Source: Anaerostipes hominis (ex Lee et al. 2021) (GTDB taxonomy: Bacteria; Bacillota; Clostridia; Lachnospirales; Lachnospiraceae). From it: 56,673 nucleotides of DNA. The translations under genes were made by a program, and so were the position numbers. Shown in pieces: positions 17,768 to 25,821 of this stretch. The DNA is taken from assembly GCF_002270485.1 (NCBI RefSeq), contig NZ_NQOG01000019.1:1-56673 (forward strand), in the 5' to 3' direction. Below the pieces are notes generated by a model. The model was not told where the DNA came from and ran no database searches. It saw nothing but the letters and a program-made list of their open reading frames with translations. How positions within the stretch are numbered: the stretch's first letter is position 1; every line of letters starts with the position of its first letter.

Positions 17768-17808
17768 AAACAAAACAGGGACAAGCTCCGGCTCGTCCCT
17801 GTTTTTTT
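17768..17808 (-). terminator. Intrinsic terminator after rplS
   Basis: On the minus strand ACAGGGACGAGC pairs with GCTTGTCCCTGT (one mismatch) around a four-base loop, followed by a broken T run. It separates the rimM-trmD-rplS unit from lepB-rbgA. The plus-strand side also carries nine T. Confidence 0.85.
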
Positions 17809-17818
17809 TTGAAAAATA

Positions 17819-18160
17819 TTATACTCTTTCTTTCACTTTCGCAGCCTTACCTACACGGTCACGTAAGTAGTATAATTTCGCGCGTCTAACCTTACCTTTG
17901 CGCACAACTTCGATCTTCTCGATGATCGGAGAGTGTACCGGCCAGGTTTTTTCTACGCCGATGCCGTTGGAATTTTTGCGCACGGTAAATGTCTCGCGTG
18001 CTCCGCCGTTCTGTCTTTTGATGACAGTTCCTTCAAATACCTGAATTCTCTCGCGGTTTCCCTCTTTTACTTTTCCGTATACTTTTACAGTGTCACCTGT
18101 TCTGAAATCTGCAACTTCTCTTAACTGTGCATCTTCAATACTTTTAATGATATCGTTCAT
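17819..18160 (-). CDS. rplS: 50S ribosomal protein L19
   Basis: A 113-residue ribosomal protein located at the 30S-50S interface. Family features are [34 protein letters not shown] and the C-terminal [21 protein letters not shown]. The ribosome binding site AAGGAGGAACAAC is strong. The gene follows trmD with a 115-bp gap that holds its own probable promoter, and it is closed by a terminator. Confidence 0.98.
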   Translation of the reverse strand: MNDIIKSIEDAQLREVADFRTGDTVKVYGKVKEGNRERIQVFEGTVIKRQNGGARETFTVRKNSNGIGVEKTWPVHSPIIEKIEVVRKGKVRRAKLYYLRDRVGKAAKVKERV

Positions 18161-18222
18161 GTTGTTCCTCCTTAAAACTTTTTAGATGTTCATAATACCT
18201 TGCGTAACAGAGGACCATCCTA

Positions 18223-18251
18223 TCTATAACAACTGCTATATAATATCACAA
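18223..18251 (-). promoter_or_regulatory. Probable rplS promoter
   Basis: Reading the minus strand: TTGTGA (18251-18246), a 17-bp spacer and TATAGA (18228-18223), about 65 bp before the rplS start. It would let L19 be made independently of trmD. Confidence 0.5.
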
Positions 18252-18275
18252 CAACTTTTTTTTTGCAAGGATTAT

Positions 18276-18962
18276 TTACTTTTTATCGAGCAGATCCGGC
18301 CTTCTCTCCTTTGTCCTCAAATAAGACTGCTCTTTCCTCCACTCTTCAATCCTTCCGTGGTGACCTGAAAGCAGCACCTCCGGTACTTTTCTCCCCAAAA
18401 ACTCCGGCGGTCTTGTGTACTGGGGATATTCCAGCATCCCGTTTTCAAAAGACTCGTACTCCGCCGAGTCTCCGTTATTCAGCACTCCCGGAACCAGTCT
18501 GGAGATGGCGTCGATCATCACCATAGCCGGAAGCTCTCCTCCCGTCAAAACGTAATCCCCAATGGAGACATAATCCGTGACAATCTCTTCTAAGACACGT
18601 TCATCCACGCCCTCATAATGGCCGCACAGAAAAACAAGTTCTTCTTCCTCTGCAAGCTCCTTAGCCATCTCCTGGTGAAACACCTTTCCCTGAGGAGTCA
18701 CATAAATCACCCGGGGCTTCTTCTCCATCTTTTGCTCGATATGCTGATATGCCAGATAGATCGGCTCCGCCTGCATGACCATTCCGGCACCGCCGCCGTA
18801 TGGATAATCGTCCACTTTTTTATGCTTGTCCCTCGTAAAATCCCTGATGTTTACGGCTTCCACACCGATATGTCCCGCCTCTTTCGCACGGCCTAAAATA
18901 CTCGTGCTGCATCCGCTCTCGATCATCTCGGGAAATAAAGTCAAAACGTGAAACTTATTCAT
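18276..18962 (-). CDS. trmD: tRNA (guanine-N1)-methyltransferase
   Basis: Adds a methyl group to G37 of tRNAs reading CNN codons, preventing frameshifts. The 228-residue protein has the SPOUT trefoil-knot motifs [41 protein letters not shown] and [15 protein letters not shown]. It is slightly shorter than the E. coli enzyme, as usual in Firmicutes. It overlaps rimM by 8 bp. Confidence 0.98.
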   Translation of the reverse strand: MNKFHVLTLFPEMIESGCSTSILGRAKEAGHIGVEAVNIRDFTRDKHKKVDDYPYGGGAGMVMQAEPIYLAYQHIEQKMEKKPRVIYVTPQGKVFHQEMAKELAEEEELVFLCGHYEGVDERVLEEIVTDYVSIGDYVLTGGELPAMVMIDAISRLVPGVLNNGDSAEYESFENGMLEYPQYTRPPEFLGRKVPEVLLSGHHGRIEEWRKEQSYLRTKERRPDLLDKK

Positions 18963-19467
18963 CCAGCAGTCCTTTCATTACAAAAACATCGATTCTCTTT
19001 TCTTCCAGAGAGACCTTTTTGATACAGTCTCTTATGGCCGGAAGCAGTACTTCCTTTCCATCATCCATTTTTACCACATACACATCGTTTGCCCCTGTCT
19101 GAAGCACGTCATCCAATATTCCCAGCTTCTTTCCGGTCTCCCGGTAAACATCGAACCCGATGATATCGGCAATGAAAAACTCATTCTCTTCAAGCTTAAC
19201 TGCATTCTCTCTTGTGACAAACAGCCCGCAGCGTTTATACTGTTCGATATCATTGATATTGTCAAACTCCTCAAACTTAAGAATCGGCTGGTTTTTAAAA
19301 AACTTACAGGACTTCACATGCAGAAGCTTCATTTCCCTGCCCGTATCCAGCAGTACCTCCTTCAAATCCTTAAAGCGCTCCACATCATCGGTCATCGGAT
19401 ACACCTTGACCTCTCCGCGGACACCGTGGGTGGAAGCGATCGCTCCTACCTGTAATATATCTTCCAT
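18955..19467 (-). CDS. rimM: 16S rRNA processing protein RimM
   Basis: A 170-residue assembly factor of the 30S head. The N-terminal RimM domain ([23 protein letters not shown]) is followed by a PRC-barrel (about 95-165; [25 protein letters not shown]). It overlaps trmD by 8 bp. In most Firmicutes rpsP and a KH-domain gene lie immediately upstream; here a DUF885 lipoprotein gene ends 18 bp before it, so rimM-trmD probably depends on that gene's promoter. Confidence 0.96.
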   Translation of the reverse strand: MEDILQVGAIASTHGVRGEVKVYPMTDDVERFKDLKEVLLDTGREMKLLHVKSCKFFKNQPILKFEEFDNINDIEQYKRCGLFVTRENAVKLEENEFFIADIIGFDVYRETGKKLGILDDVLQTGANDVYVVKMDDGKEVLLPAIRDCIKKVSLEEKRIDVFVMKGLLDE

Positions 19468-19485
19468 AATAAACTGTATTCCTTC

Positions 19486-21279
19486 CTATTTGTTTTCTTC
19501 GATATATGCCTCTACGGCTTTTCTCACTTGTAAAAAATTGCTCGGGCCGTTTTCAAGAATCACCTTGTGGAACTCTTTCGTCTGGAACTTCTTGCCAAGC
19601 TCCTTGGACGCCTTGTTTCTCAATTCCTGAAATTCCAGGGCTCCGGAATAATATTTCAGATAGTATCCCGGTTCCGAAGATACGAGCCTGTAAAGCTGCT
19701 CTGCCGCAGAACTTCCATATCCCATGTCTTCCAGCATGTCTTTAATCTGGTCCAGGGTCCATCCCCGGTAGTTGACATTGATATCGACAGCACTTCCGAT
19801 GGCCATATTGATCTCGTCATTGATGCGTTTCAATTTGGCCACAGACTTATCATACGGAGCATAGTCAAAGGCATGCATCTCCACATAGGAGGCCCAGCCT
19901 TCCGAGTAACCAGGAAAATCCATGATCAAACGGATATCGTCCGGATCTGTGCTGAGAAAATAATTGTTTTGATAAAGATGCCCCGGATACCCTTCATGAG
20001 CCAGAGTATTGTAAATTCCGCTCTTATCAGTGGAGCCTTTGTTGATATAGATGGTATTTTCTGTCTCATCATCGATCGGCGGAATCATATAAAATGCCGG
20101 ACTTAAAGTATCTTCCAGCGCCTTTGGAACATATTTGATCTTATAATGAACTTTTTTTAACGGAGGATAATCTGTTTTTGCCTTTTTCTCCAGATCAGCC
20201 AATACCTTTTTGGGACTGGTCAGCACCGGATCAAAATTATAAAACTTTTTCTGGAGGCTCTCATCGCCCTGGATCAGATTCACCATCTGTTTCACTGAGC
20301 TCTGGAGACGGCCTGTCACACTTGAGAGCAGCTGGCTGACTGTTTTGTTTGTTCCCGTCTGCTCCTTCAAGACCAGCCGATAGTATTTTTTCCCATTTTT
20401 TAAATTGCAGACACCTCCGCTGTTTTTCCCGGTTCCCTTCAGTGACAGAATTGTCTTTTTAAAACTGCGGAATGCAGGATACACAGACTGATTCAGCAGT
20501 TTCTTATTTTGTTTTTTATAAATTGTTTTCTGTTCCTTGCTGAGGCCGGAAACAGCATTAACACGTTCTTTAAATGTAGCGCTTAAAATATTTTTTTCTC
20601 CGCTTTCCTTTAAAAAGTCACCAATCTGCTTAGCCGCAGTGTCTGCTGCCACATCGGTTACATACAATCCTGCTTTAGACTGTGCTTTCAGATACTCTCC
20701 AGCCTCTTGAAGATATCCTGTAACCTGTGACAGCAGGCTAAGATAATCTTCAATATCTTTCTTTCTGTAGAATTGATATTCTGCGAGTGTCACCGGAAGA
20801 TTGGACTGAATGCCGGAAATCTCCCCGATAATATTGTCATATAATGGATACCGGCTTTCTTCTATGAGCATACCCAGATAATCTTCTAATATATCATACG
20901 TAAGTTTCTGTTTTTCTGTCAGACTGCTCCTTTTAAATCCGGAAAGTTCTTCTGCTGTCTTCTTATTTTCCTTCAGTGCTTTCTTATCTTGTCCGGGAGA
21001 AATATGTCCGATGGAAACCTTCTCCTGTTTGATCCCATACTTCTCAGGATCCTTCAGCTGATAATGAAGATTCAGCGTATTTTGAGACAACGTCTCTTTT
21101 ACCTGTCGGTCTAAAAATTTGTCAAACTGTTTTTGTTCCTCAGTTTTTGACTGTTCCTGGCCGGTCTTCTGACTGGTTTGTCCGCTTTTTCCCTGCTCTG
21201 TTGATGTTTTGCAGCCGCTCAGTGAAAATGCCAGCAGCAATGAGAGCAGCAGAGAAAGCAGTCTCTTTGTAAATTTCAT
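19486..21279 (-). CDS. DUF885-family lipoprotein, probable zinc metallopeptidase
   Basis: A 597-residue exported protein. The N-terminus (MKFTKRLLSLLLSLLLAFS then LSGC at about 20-23) is a lipoprotein signal, so the mature protein is anchored outside the membrane. A lysine- and glutamine-rich linker follows. The HEGYPGH motif near residue 430 resembles the HExxH zinc site, and YSEGWASYVE about 30 residues later is the expected downstream glutamate region; both are typical of DUF885. A peptidase role is inferred from that motif. It is the first gene upstream of rimM-trmD, an unusual neighbour for a ribosome-maturation pair. Confidence 0.88.
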   Translation of the reverse strand: MKFTKRLLSLLLSLLLAFSLSGCKTSTEQGKSGQTSQKTGQEQSKTEEQKQFDKFLDRQVKETLSQNTLNLHYQLKDPEKYGIKQEKVSIGHISPGQDKKALKENKKTAEELSGFKRSSLTEKQKLTYDILEDYLGMLIEESRYPLYDNIIGEISGIQSNLPVTLAEYQFYRKKDIEDYLSLLSQVTGYLQEAGEYLKAQSKAGLYVTDVAADTAAKQIGDFLKESGEKNILSATFKERVNAVSGLSKEQKTIYKKQNKKLLNQSVYPAFRSFKKTILSLKGTGKNSGGVCNLKNGKKYYRLVLKEQTGTNKTVSQLLSSVTGRLQSSVKQMVNLIQGDESLQKKFYNFDPVLTSPKKVLADLEKKAKTDYPPLKKVHYKIKYVPKALEDTLSPAFYMIPPIDDETENTIYINKGSTDKSGIYNTLAHEGYPGHLYQNNYFLSTDPDDIRLIMDFPGYSEGWASYVEMHAFDYAPYDKSVAKLKRINDEINMAIGSAVDINVNYRGWTLDQIKDMLEDMGYGSSAAEQLYRLVSSEPGYYLKYYSGALEFQELRNKASKELGKKFQTKEFHKVILENGPSNFLQVRKAVEAYIEENK

Positions 21280-21314
21280 ATATTTATCCTCCCGGGTATT
21301 TGTTCCTTATGAAT

Positions 21315-21343
21315 ATTTTAAATAAACGGCAAAAGATATGCAA
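21315..21343 (-). promoter_or_regulatory. Probable promoter of the DUF885-rimM-trmD unit
   Basis: On the minus strand TTGCAT (21343-21338), a 17-bp spacer and TAAAAT (21320-21315), about 35 bp before the DUF885 start. Confidence 0.55.
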
Positions 21344-21396
21344 CCTAAAAATATGATATACTATTTAAAAACTTAGTGAAAGGACAGGTACTGTAT

Positions 21397-21726
21397 ATGT
21401 CAAGAATATTAATCATCGAAGACGACAAAGAAATCCTGAAAATTCTGTCAGACTTTTTATCCGGATACGGTTTTGAAGCCGTTTGAGAAACTGACGGCCG
21501 CTGTATTTCTCAAATCATCAGACACCAAAACATTGATCTGGTACTCCTGGATCTCATGCTTCCATATAAAAGCGGCGATCAGCTCCTGAAAGAAATACGT
21601 TCCTGCTCTGATCTTCCCGTGATTGTTATTTCTGCCCGGGGAACGACTCAGAATAAAATTGATCTGCTTCGTCTCGGCGCGGATGATTATATTACAAAGC
21701 CTTTTGATCCTGTAATTATAATATAA
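21397..21726 (+). pseudogene. Response regulator receiver domain, broken by a stop codon and truncated
   Basis: Starting at the ATG at 21397 (ribosome binding site AAAGGACAGG), the frame reads an OmpR-type receiver domain: RILIIEDDKEILKILSDFL, LVLLDLMLP with the phospho-acceptor aspartate, VIVISARG and the lysine in DDYITKPFDPV. Codon 30 is TGA (21484-21486) and the frame then continues cleanly for 80 codons to a stop at 21724-21726. The DNA-binding domain and the partner kinase are missing; the adjoining sequence belongs to an insertion element. The stop and the truncation both make it a pseudogene. The original regulon is unknown. Confidence 0.9.
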
Positions 21727-21953
21727 GTTTTGTAAAGTTCCTAGTTATTTTGTATGTTATATATAACTTTTGTCATTAATTGTGGTATATTAATATATAT
21801 TGTCATCAATTGTATGCACAAGTAGAAAGTAACTTTATACTTAACAAAGAGGAGGTAAGTTTGAAACAAAGTAATAGTGGTTAGAAAAAAGTAAATTGTA
21901 TGGCAAACAAGCCATCTTACGGTGGCTTCAAAAAGAAAATATAGACACAACAC
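21727..21953 (-). other. Flank of the IS110 element: AT-rich noncoding end with a small hairpin
   Basis: No gene is visible. AAGCCA (21909-21914) pairs with TGGCTT (21923-21928), a possible terminator just behind the transposase stop. Two near-identical stretches, TTGTCATTAATTGT and TTGTCATCAATTGT, lie at about 21770-21813. A plus-strand ribosome binding site (GAGGAGGTAAGT) is followed by only seven codons before a stop, perhaps the start of a lost gene. Confidence 0.4.
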
Positions 21954-22871
21954 CTAATTCATGGCAGGAACGATATCATCCTTAATGGTGTATCCACGCT
22001 GCTTTAGTAGATTAAGTGCCTGTGAAGTAGTCAATACTTTTGCTTTATTCACAGGACGTGATTCAAGAAAACCTTCTGCTGTATATGGTTTTAAATCTGA
22101 AAGTATGTGCCAGATAGCGGTCAGGAGCATACGGCAGATTGCGATAATGGCTTTCTTGTGACCACGGTGCGATTTAATACGCTTATAGCGGCCGGTTATT
22201 TCAGGATGTTTCTTAGAACGCAATAAACCATTTGCAACTTGTACCAGAATGGGTTTAATATAATTACCAGCACGGGAAATTCGAGTTGATTTGATTCTTT
22301 TGTTGCTTTGGTCATTGCGCGGACAACATCCTGCCCATGAAACGAGGTGCTTAGCTGAGGGGAAAACAGACATGTCACCTCCGATTTCAGAAAGGATTTG
22401 AATGGCAGTCATTGGATTTTTATCAAATCCGGGAACTGTACGAATTAGATCAAGAGCGGCCTGGTATTTATCAGAGAGACGAAGGATTTCCCGTTCTATT
22501 TCTTCCAGATGCTTTTCTGATTCGTCGATATGATTGAGGCACTGACGAAGTTTATTGGCCTGCTCAGGAGAAATAGCTCCGTCAACAGCGGCTTGGATTT
22601 CTTCCATAGGTGTTTTACATCGACTGTCTACAAAAGGTGCCACATCAAATATTTCCCCTGGATGAGCGAGCATATATTCTGTGATGGAACGAGAAGATTT
22701 CCCAAACACGTCACTGAATACATCATCTAATTTAAGATTAGAAACAGTAAGACAGTTTTGCGCACGGTTCTTTTCGCCGGTAATCATACAGGTGAGTTTG
22801 AACCGGTATCTTGCTAAATCCCTTAAATGACGAATATGCGTAGATCCAGGTTTTGTGGACATCAAGTCCAC
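21954..22871 (-). pseudogene. IS110-family transposase with an internal deletion in its catalytic N-terminal domain
   Basis: The 305 readable codons cover the C-terminal two thirds of an IS110 recombinase: IRHLRDLARYRFKLT, a coiled-coil middle, and the Transposase_20 domain with IRTVPGFDKNPMTAIQILSEIG and LVSWAGCCP. Just before this, another frame of the same DNA encodes CGLDVHKTWIYA, the normal start of the protein. The two pieces meet out of frame at about 22855, and roughly 90 residues between them, including the conserved E and D residues of the DEDD nuclease core, are gone. The copy should be inactive. The noncoding segment upstream is preserved. Confidence 0.85.
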
Positions 22872-22930
22872 AGCAGTTAAAACGAAAAATTTAGAAAGAC
22901 AATAAAATAACCTCCTGAATTTTATTGAGA

Positions 22931-23112
22931 TAAAACCGACAGGGACTGGTCATCCGGCAAAATCGAGTCGACTTTGGAAGAGATAAGTTTACGGGCTACG
23001 AAATGCGCCATTCATTGATGCCTTAACGGATGACCGACGACATATATTTATGCGAGGTTACCGCTATACAGCCCCGCCACTCACCTCCACGTGTTCTGTA
23101 GTGTGTCGGTTT
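22931..23112 (-). ncRNA. Candidate IS110 bridge RNA / structured noncoding end
   Basis: This lies directly upstream of the transposase, where the bridge RNA of the IS110 group is encoded. Inverted repeats are nested: TAAAACCGACA (22931-22941) with TGTCGGTTTTA (23102-23112), and inside it GGTCATCCG (22948-22956) with CGGATGACC (23027-23035); a smaller GAGGT/ACCTC stem lies at 23054-23087. The 182-nt span is close to the roughly 177 nt known for the IS621 bridge RNA. The function is inference from position, size and structure. Confidence 0.5.
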
Positions 23113-23217
23113 TATAAAAGAAATTTTATCAGAAGGGGAATAGAATTGAAAAGCGAAAAGTAGTGACAGGGTTTCATAACCCCATCGGTGCCTTTCGCAG
23201 AAAGGTGGTTTATATTT

Positions 23218-23937
23218 ATGAAAAAGAAATTGTTTTGTATCATTCTGGTATTCTCTATGATAATACCAACGCTTACGATTCCGGCAGCCGAGTCTTGTCA
23301 CCATGAGTGGAGTGAATGGGATACTACGACTGAACCTACATGCAGTGATACTGGAGAGAAATCGCGCTGGTGTTATCTTTGCTATGAAAACCAGACTAAA
23401 ACTGTCCCTGCAACGGGTGAGCACTTATGGGATGACTGGTATACTGTAAAAAAACCAACCATCCGTAAAACAGGGCTGAAACAGCGCGAGTGTCTTGAAT
23501 GTTATAAAATACAGTCAAAGAAGACTGCAAAATTAAAACCGTATGTAAAGTTTACGAAGAAAACCGTAAAATTAAAAGTCTCAAAAACCTATAAACTGAA
23601 AATAAAATACGCAAAAGGTGACTCCGTAAAGAAATGGAAATCCAGCAATAAAAAAATTGTCACTGTCTCAAAGAAAGGAAAAGTAAAAGCAAAAAGAAAA
23701 GGCACTGCCAAAATCACAGTAACTATGAAGTCCGGCAAAAAAGCAACCTGCAGGATTAAGGTTTCTCCTAAAAAGAAGTCTTCAAAAAAGAAACATACAG
23801 AAACAGTTTATTGGACCCCCGGAGGGTCTGTATATCACAGCACCATAGACTGCCCGACCCTGGGCCGTTCCCGGACCATTTATCACGGCTCCCTGTCTTC
23901 CTGTCCTAAGAGCAGGCCCTGCAAAGTCTGCTACTAA
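23218..23937 (+). CDS. Secreted protein with Cys-rich repeats and an Ig-like (Big_2) domain
   Basis: A 239-residue exported protein. The signal peptide is MKKKLFCIILVFSMIIPTL to about residue 24 (AAES). Two Cys/Trp-rich units follow (HHEWSEW ... CSDTGEKSRWCYLC and EHLWDDW ... RECLECYK), of a type seen in clostridial surface proteins. A bacterial Ig-like domain comes next (about 105-180; VKKWKSSNKKIVTVSKKGKVK), extremely lysine-rich, and the C-terminus (VYWTPGGSVYHSTIDCPTL ... CKVCY) is a four-cysteine module that looks zinc- or disulfide-stabilised. An ATG-like start at 23188 is less likely than 23218, which has GAAAGGTGG before it. Function unknown. Confidence 0.8.
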   Translation: MKKKLFCIILVFSMIIPTLTIPAAESCHHEWSEWDTTTEPTCSDTGEKSRWCYLCYENQTKTVPATGEHLWDDWYTVKKPTIRKTGLKQRECLECYKIQSKKTAKLKPYVKFTKKTVKLKVSKTYKLKIKYAKGDSVKKWKSSNKKIVTVSKKGKVKAKRKGTAKITVTMKSGKKATCRIKVSPKKKSSKKKHTETVYWTPGGSVYHSTIDCPTLGRSRTIYHGSLSSCPKSRPCKVCY

Positions 23938-23970
23938 CCAGCTTCTCAAACAAAAAGAAGAAAATAAAAA

Positions 23971-24009
23971 AATGGCTTATTTATGTGTTTCAAACATATC
24001 TAAGCCATT
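23971..24009. terminator. Terminator behind the secreted Ig-like gene
   Basis: AATGGCTTA (23971-23979) pairs with TAAGCCATT (24001-24009), followed on the plus strand by CTTTTTTTATT; an A run on the left makes it usable from the other side too. Confidence 0.8.
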
Positions 24010-24039
24010 CTTTTTTTATTATTCATTCCTAGTATCATT

Positions 24040-24067
24040 CAAAAAAAGAGCACGTAAACACGCGCTC
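24040..24067 (-). terminator. Intrinsic terminator of ssrA
   Basis: On the minus strand GAGCGCGT pairs with ACGTGCTC (one mismatch) and is followed by eight T. It begins seven bases past the mature 3' end of the tmRNA. Confidence 0.85.
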
Positions 24068-24074
24068 CTTGCGA

Positions 24075-24418
24075 TGGACTAGGCGGGAATCGAACCCGCG
24101 TCCAAAAACCCATCCCCTCAGGCATCTCCCATTACAGTCTCTGTATTGACATTCCCTCCGTACTGCTCCCAGAGACAGGATCAGTACTTCAGTAGCTTCA
24201 TAAATACTTCATCTGCCGCAAAGCTTAAACAGACGAGGGTTCTACATTATTTGAAGCCTAATGACAGGCTGTAGATGACCTGTCACAGACTACTGCTGCC
24301 CTTAGGCTGCAGCGTACGCTAATTTATTATCTGCGTTTAATTTAAGTTTACACCGTAACGTGGTCTCTCCGAATGGCTTCCCGAGCTTCAGAATCCCTGT
24401 CGAAACCAGTACTAGCCC
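24075..24418 (-). ncRNA. ssrA: Transfer-messenger RNA (tmRNA)
   Basis: The tRNA-like ends pair: GGGCTAG at the 5' end (24418-24412) with CTAGTCC at the 3' end (24082-24076), plus discriminator A; the T arm reads CGGGTTCGATTCCCG-like. CCA is not encoded. Near the 5' end the typical GGTTTCGACAGGG is present. The tag frame resumes at GCA (24334-24332) and encodes ADNKLAYAAA followed by TAA (24304-24302). The RNA rescues stalled ribosomes together with SmpB, whose gene lies 930 bp upstream on the same strand. Length 344 nt is normal. Confidence 0.97.
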
Positions 24419-24434
24419 GAATATTTCCTTATAT

Positions 24435-24464
24435 AGTATAACCCTTTTTTTGTGAAAAAGTCAA
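24435..24464 (-). promoter_or_regulatory. ssrA promoter
   Basis: Minus strand: TTGACT (24464-24459), an 18-bp spacer and TATACT (24440-24435). The mature 5' end lies 16 bases further on, so a short leader would be removed. Confidence 0.75.
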
Positions 24465-24580
24465 TAAAAAGAAATGGATTGTATGTTAAACCACTGTGTA
24501 GACCAAAACAAGCAGTGATATTATATCACGGTTCTGAATGATTGTGGTAAAATGATGCCAGACAACTCATCAAAAGAGAA

Positions 24581-24627
24581 CAAAAACCCATTCTGTATAA
24601 ACCTGTCTCCGGCACATACAGAATGGG
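24581..24627 (-). terminator. Terminator behind the GH25 gene
   Basis: CCCATTCTGTA (24587-24597) pairs with TACAGAATGGG (24617-24627); on the minus strand a TTTTTG run follows. The rest of 24465-24580 shows no gene. Confidence 0.8.
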
Positions 24628-24633
24628 GAGCTT

Positions 24634-25290
24634 TTATTCTTCCTCTCGTCTTGTCTCCGGACAGAGCCTATGCCTATCCGTTGGATTTCTCTTCTCATAG
24701 TCTTTAAAGCTGTAATTCATGTCCACTTCGCCCCGGATGCCTCTGACTCTTCCGGAATCGGAATACTGCCACATGTCAACATCGTCCACTCCGAGAACAT
24801 GCTGATATTTCGCCAGCCAAAGTTCATATTCCCTGAGGCGGCGGATATCAAAATAATCCTCTAAATCAGAAAGATTTGTGTAAAACATGGGTTTGTATCC
24901 GGCTCTTCGGATCTCATCGCAGAACTCTCTTGTAAAGTCTGTTGCAAGATCTTTTGTGATCGTGACACCCTGTTCCCTCGCATAATCAATGGAATCTTCT
25001 TCAAAATCAAAAGCCACGGGATATTCAACCCGATACCTTCTGATGATCTCGACACATTGTTTTGCCTCTCTTCTGGCCATCTCTCTTGTATATGCATAAC
25101 TGAACCAGTAGATTCCGAGTGGGATTCTCTCACGATTGCATTCTCTTGCATTCCGTTCAAACTCCTGATCTATATTTCCATCGCCGAATCCGGCCCTGAC
25201 CATTGCAAATTCTATCCTGTCTTCTCTGACTCTTCTCCAGTCAATCCGGCCGTCGGCATAGCTTACGTCAATACCCTTCCTTCTGTGCAT
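24634..25290 (-). CDS. GH25 (lysozyme-type muramidase) protein without a signal peptide
   Basis: A 218-residue single GH25 domain. The catalytic-barrel motifs are KGIDVSYADGRIDW at the start, VAFDFEEDS in the middle with the acidic pair, and DMWQYSDSGRVRGI near the end. The family cleaves the MurNAc-GlcNAc bond of peptidoglycan. Nothing like a signal peptide or anchor precedes the domain, so export would need lysis, a holin or a non-classical route; many prophage endolysins look the same, but no phage genes are nearby. It lies between smpB and ssrA, with its own terminator. The arginine-rich tail is unusual. Confidence 0.88.
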   Translation of the reverse strand: MHRRKGIDVSYADGRIDWRRVREDRIEFAMVRAGFGDGNIDQEFERNARECNRERIPLGIYWFSYAYTREMARREAKQCVEIIRRYRVEYPVAFDFEEDSIDYAREQGVTITKDLATDFTREFCDEIRRAGYKPMFYTNLSDLEDYFDIRRLREYELWLAKYQHVLGVDDVDMWQYSDSGRVRGIRGEVDMNYSFKDYEKRNPTDRHRLCPETRREEE

Positions 25291-25350
25291 ACTGTCCTCC
25301 TGTCTTTTTGTAATTATAGTATGCTCGGAAGAAAGCGCCGTTCCATTGTC

Positions 25351-25821
25351 CTAACCCAGATTTCTGACCTTAAAGTCTCTCATCGCTTCTCTCTGCTGAT
25401 CTTTCTTGGCAATATCCTGCCGTTTATCATACAATTTCTTACCGCGGCACAGTCCAATTTCAACTTTTACCAGACTGCCTTTGAAATAAACCCGCAGAGG
25501 GATCAATGTATAACCTTTTCTGTTTACTTCCGACATCATCCTGGTAATCTCGGAACTGTGCATTAAAAGTTTCCTCTCTCTGAGAGGGTCCTTGTTGAAA
25601 ATATTTCCCTTCTCATAAGGGCTGATATGCATCTGTTTCACAAAAACTTCTCCATTTTCAATACTTATAAAGGCTTCCTTAATACTGCAGTGTCCCTGCC
25701 TCATAGATTTTACTTCTGTACCAAACAATACGATGCCTGCCTCAACCGTCTCCTCAACAAAATAATCATGACGTGCCTTTTTATTATTCGCAATCAGCTT
25801 TGTTCCGCCCGTCTTCGCCAT
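25351..25821 (-). CDS. smpB: SsrA-binding protein SmpB
   Basis: Binds tmRNA and delivers it to stalled ribosomes. The family motifs are [30 protein letters not shown] and the basic tail [15 protein letters not shown]. The start at 25821 ([10 protein letters not shown]) has the site GAGGAGGATGAAC and gives 156 residues; an in-frame codon at 25851 is less likely. The start lies inside the 3' end of rnr (overlap 38 bp), which implies translational coupling. ssrA itself follows after the GH25 gene. Confidence 0.97.
   Translation of the reverse strand: MAKTGGTKLIANNKKARHDYFVEETVEAGIVLFGTEVKSMRQGHCSIKEAFISIENGEVFVKQMHISPYEKGNIFNKDPLRERKLLMHSSEITRMMSEVNRKGYTLIPLRVYFKGSLVKVEIGLCRGKKLYDKRQDIAKKDQQREAMRDFKVRNLG

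Noticed and set aside
24634-25290. Prophage region around the GH25 gene
   Set aside because: No holin, terminase, portal, integrase or att repeats are seen; the neighbours are housekeeping genes.
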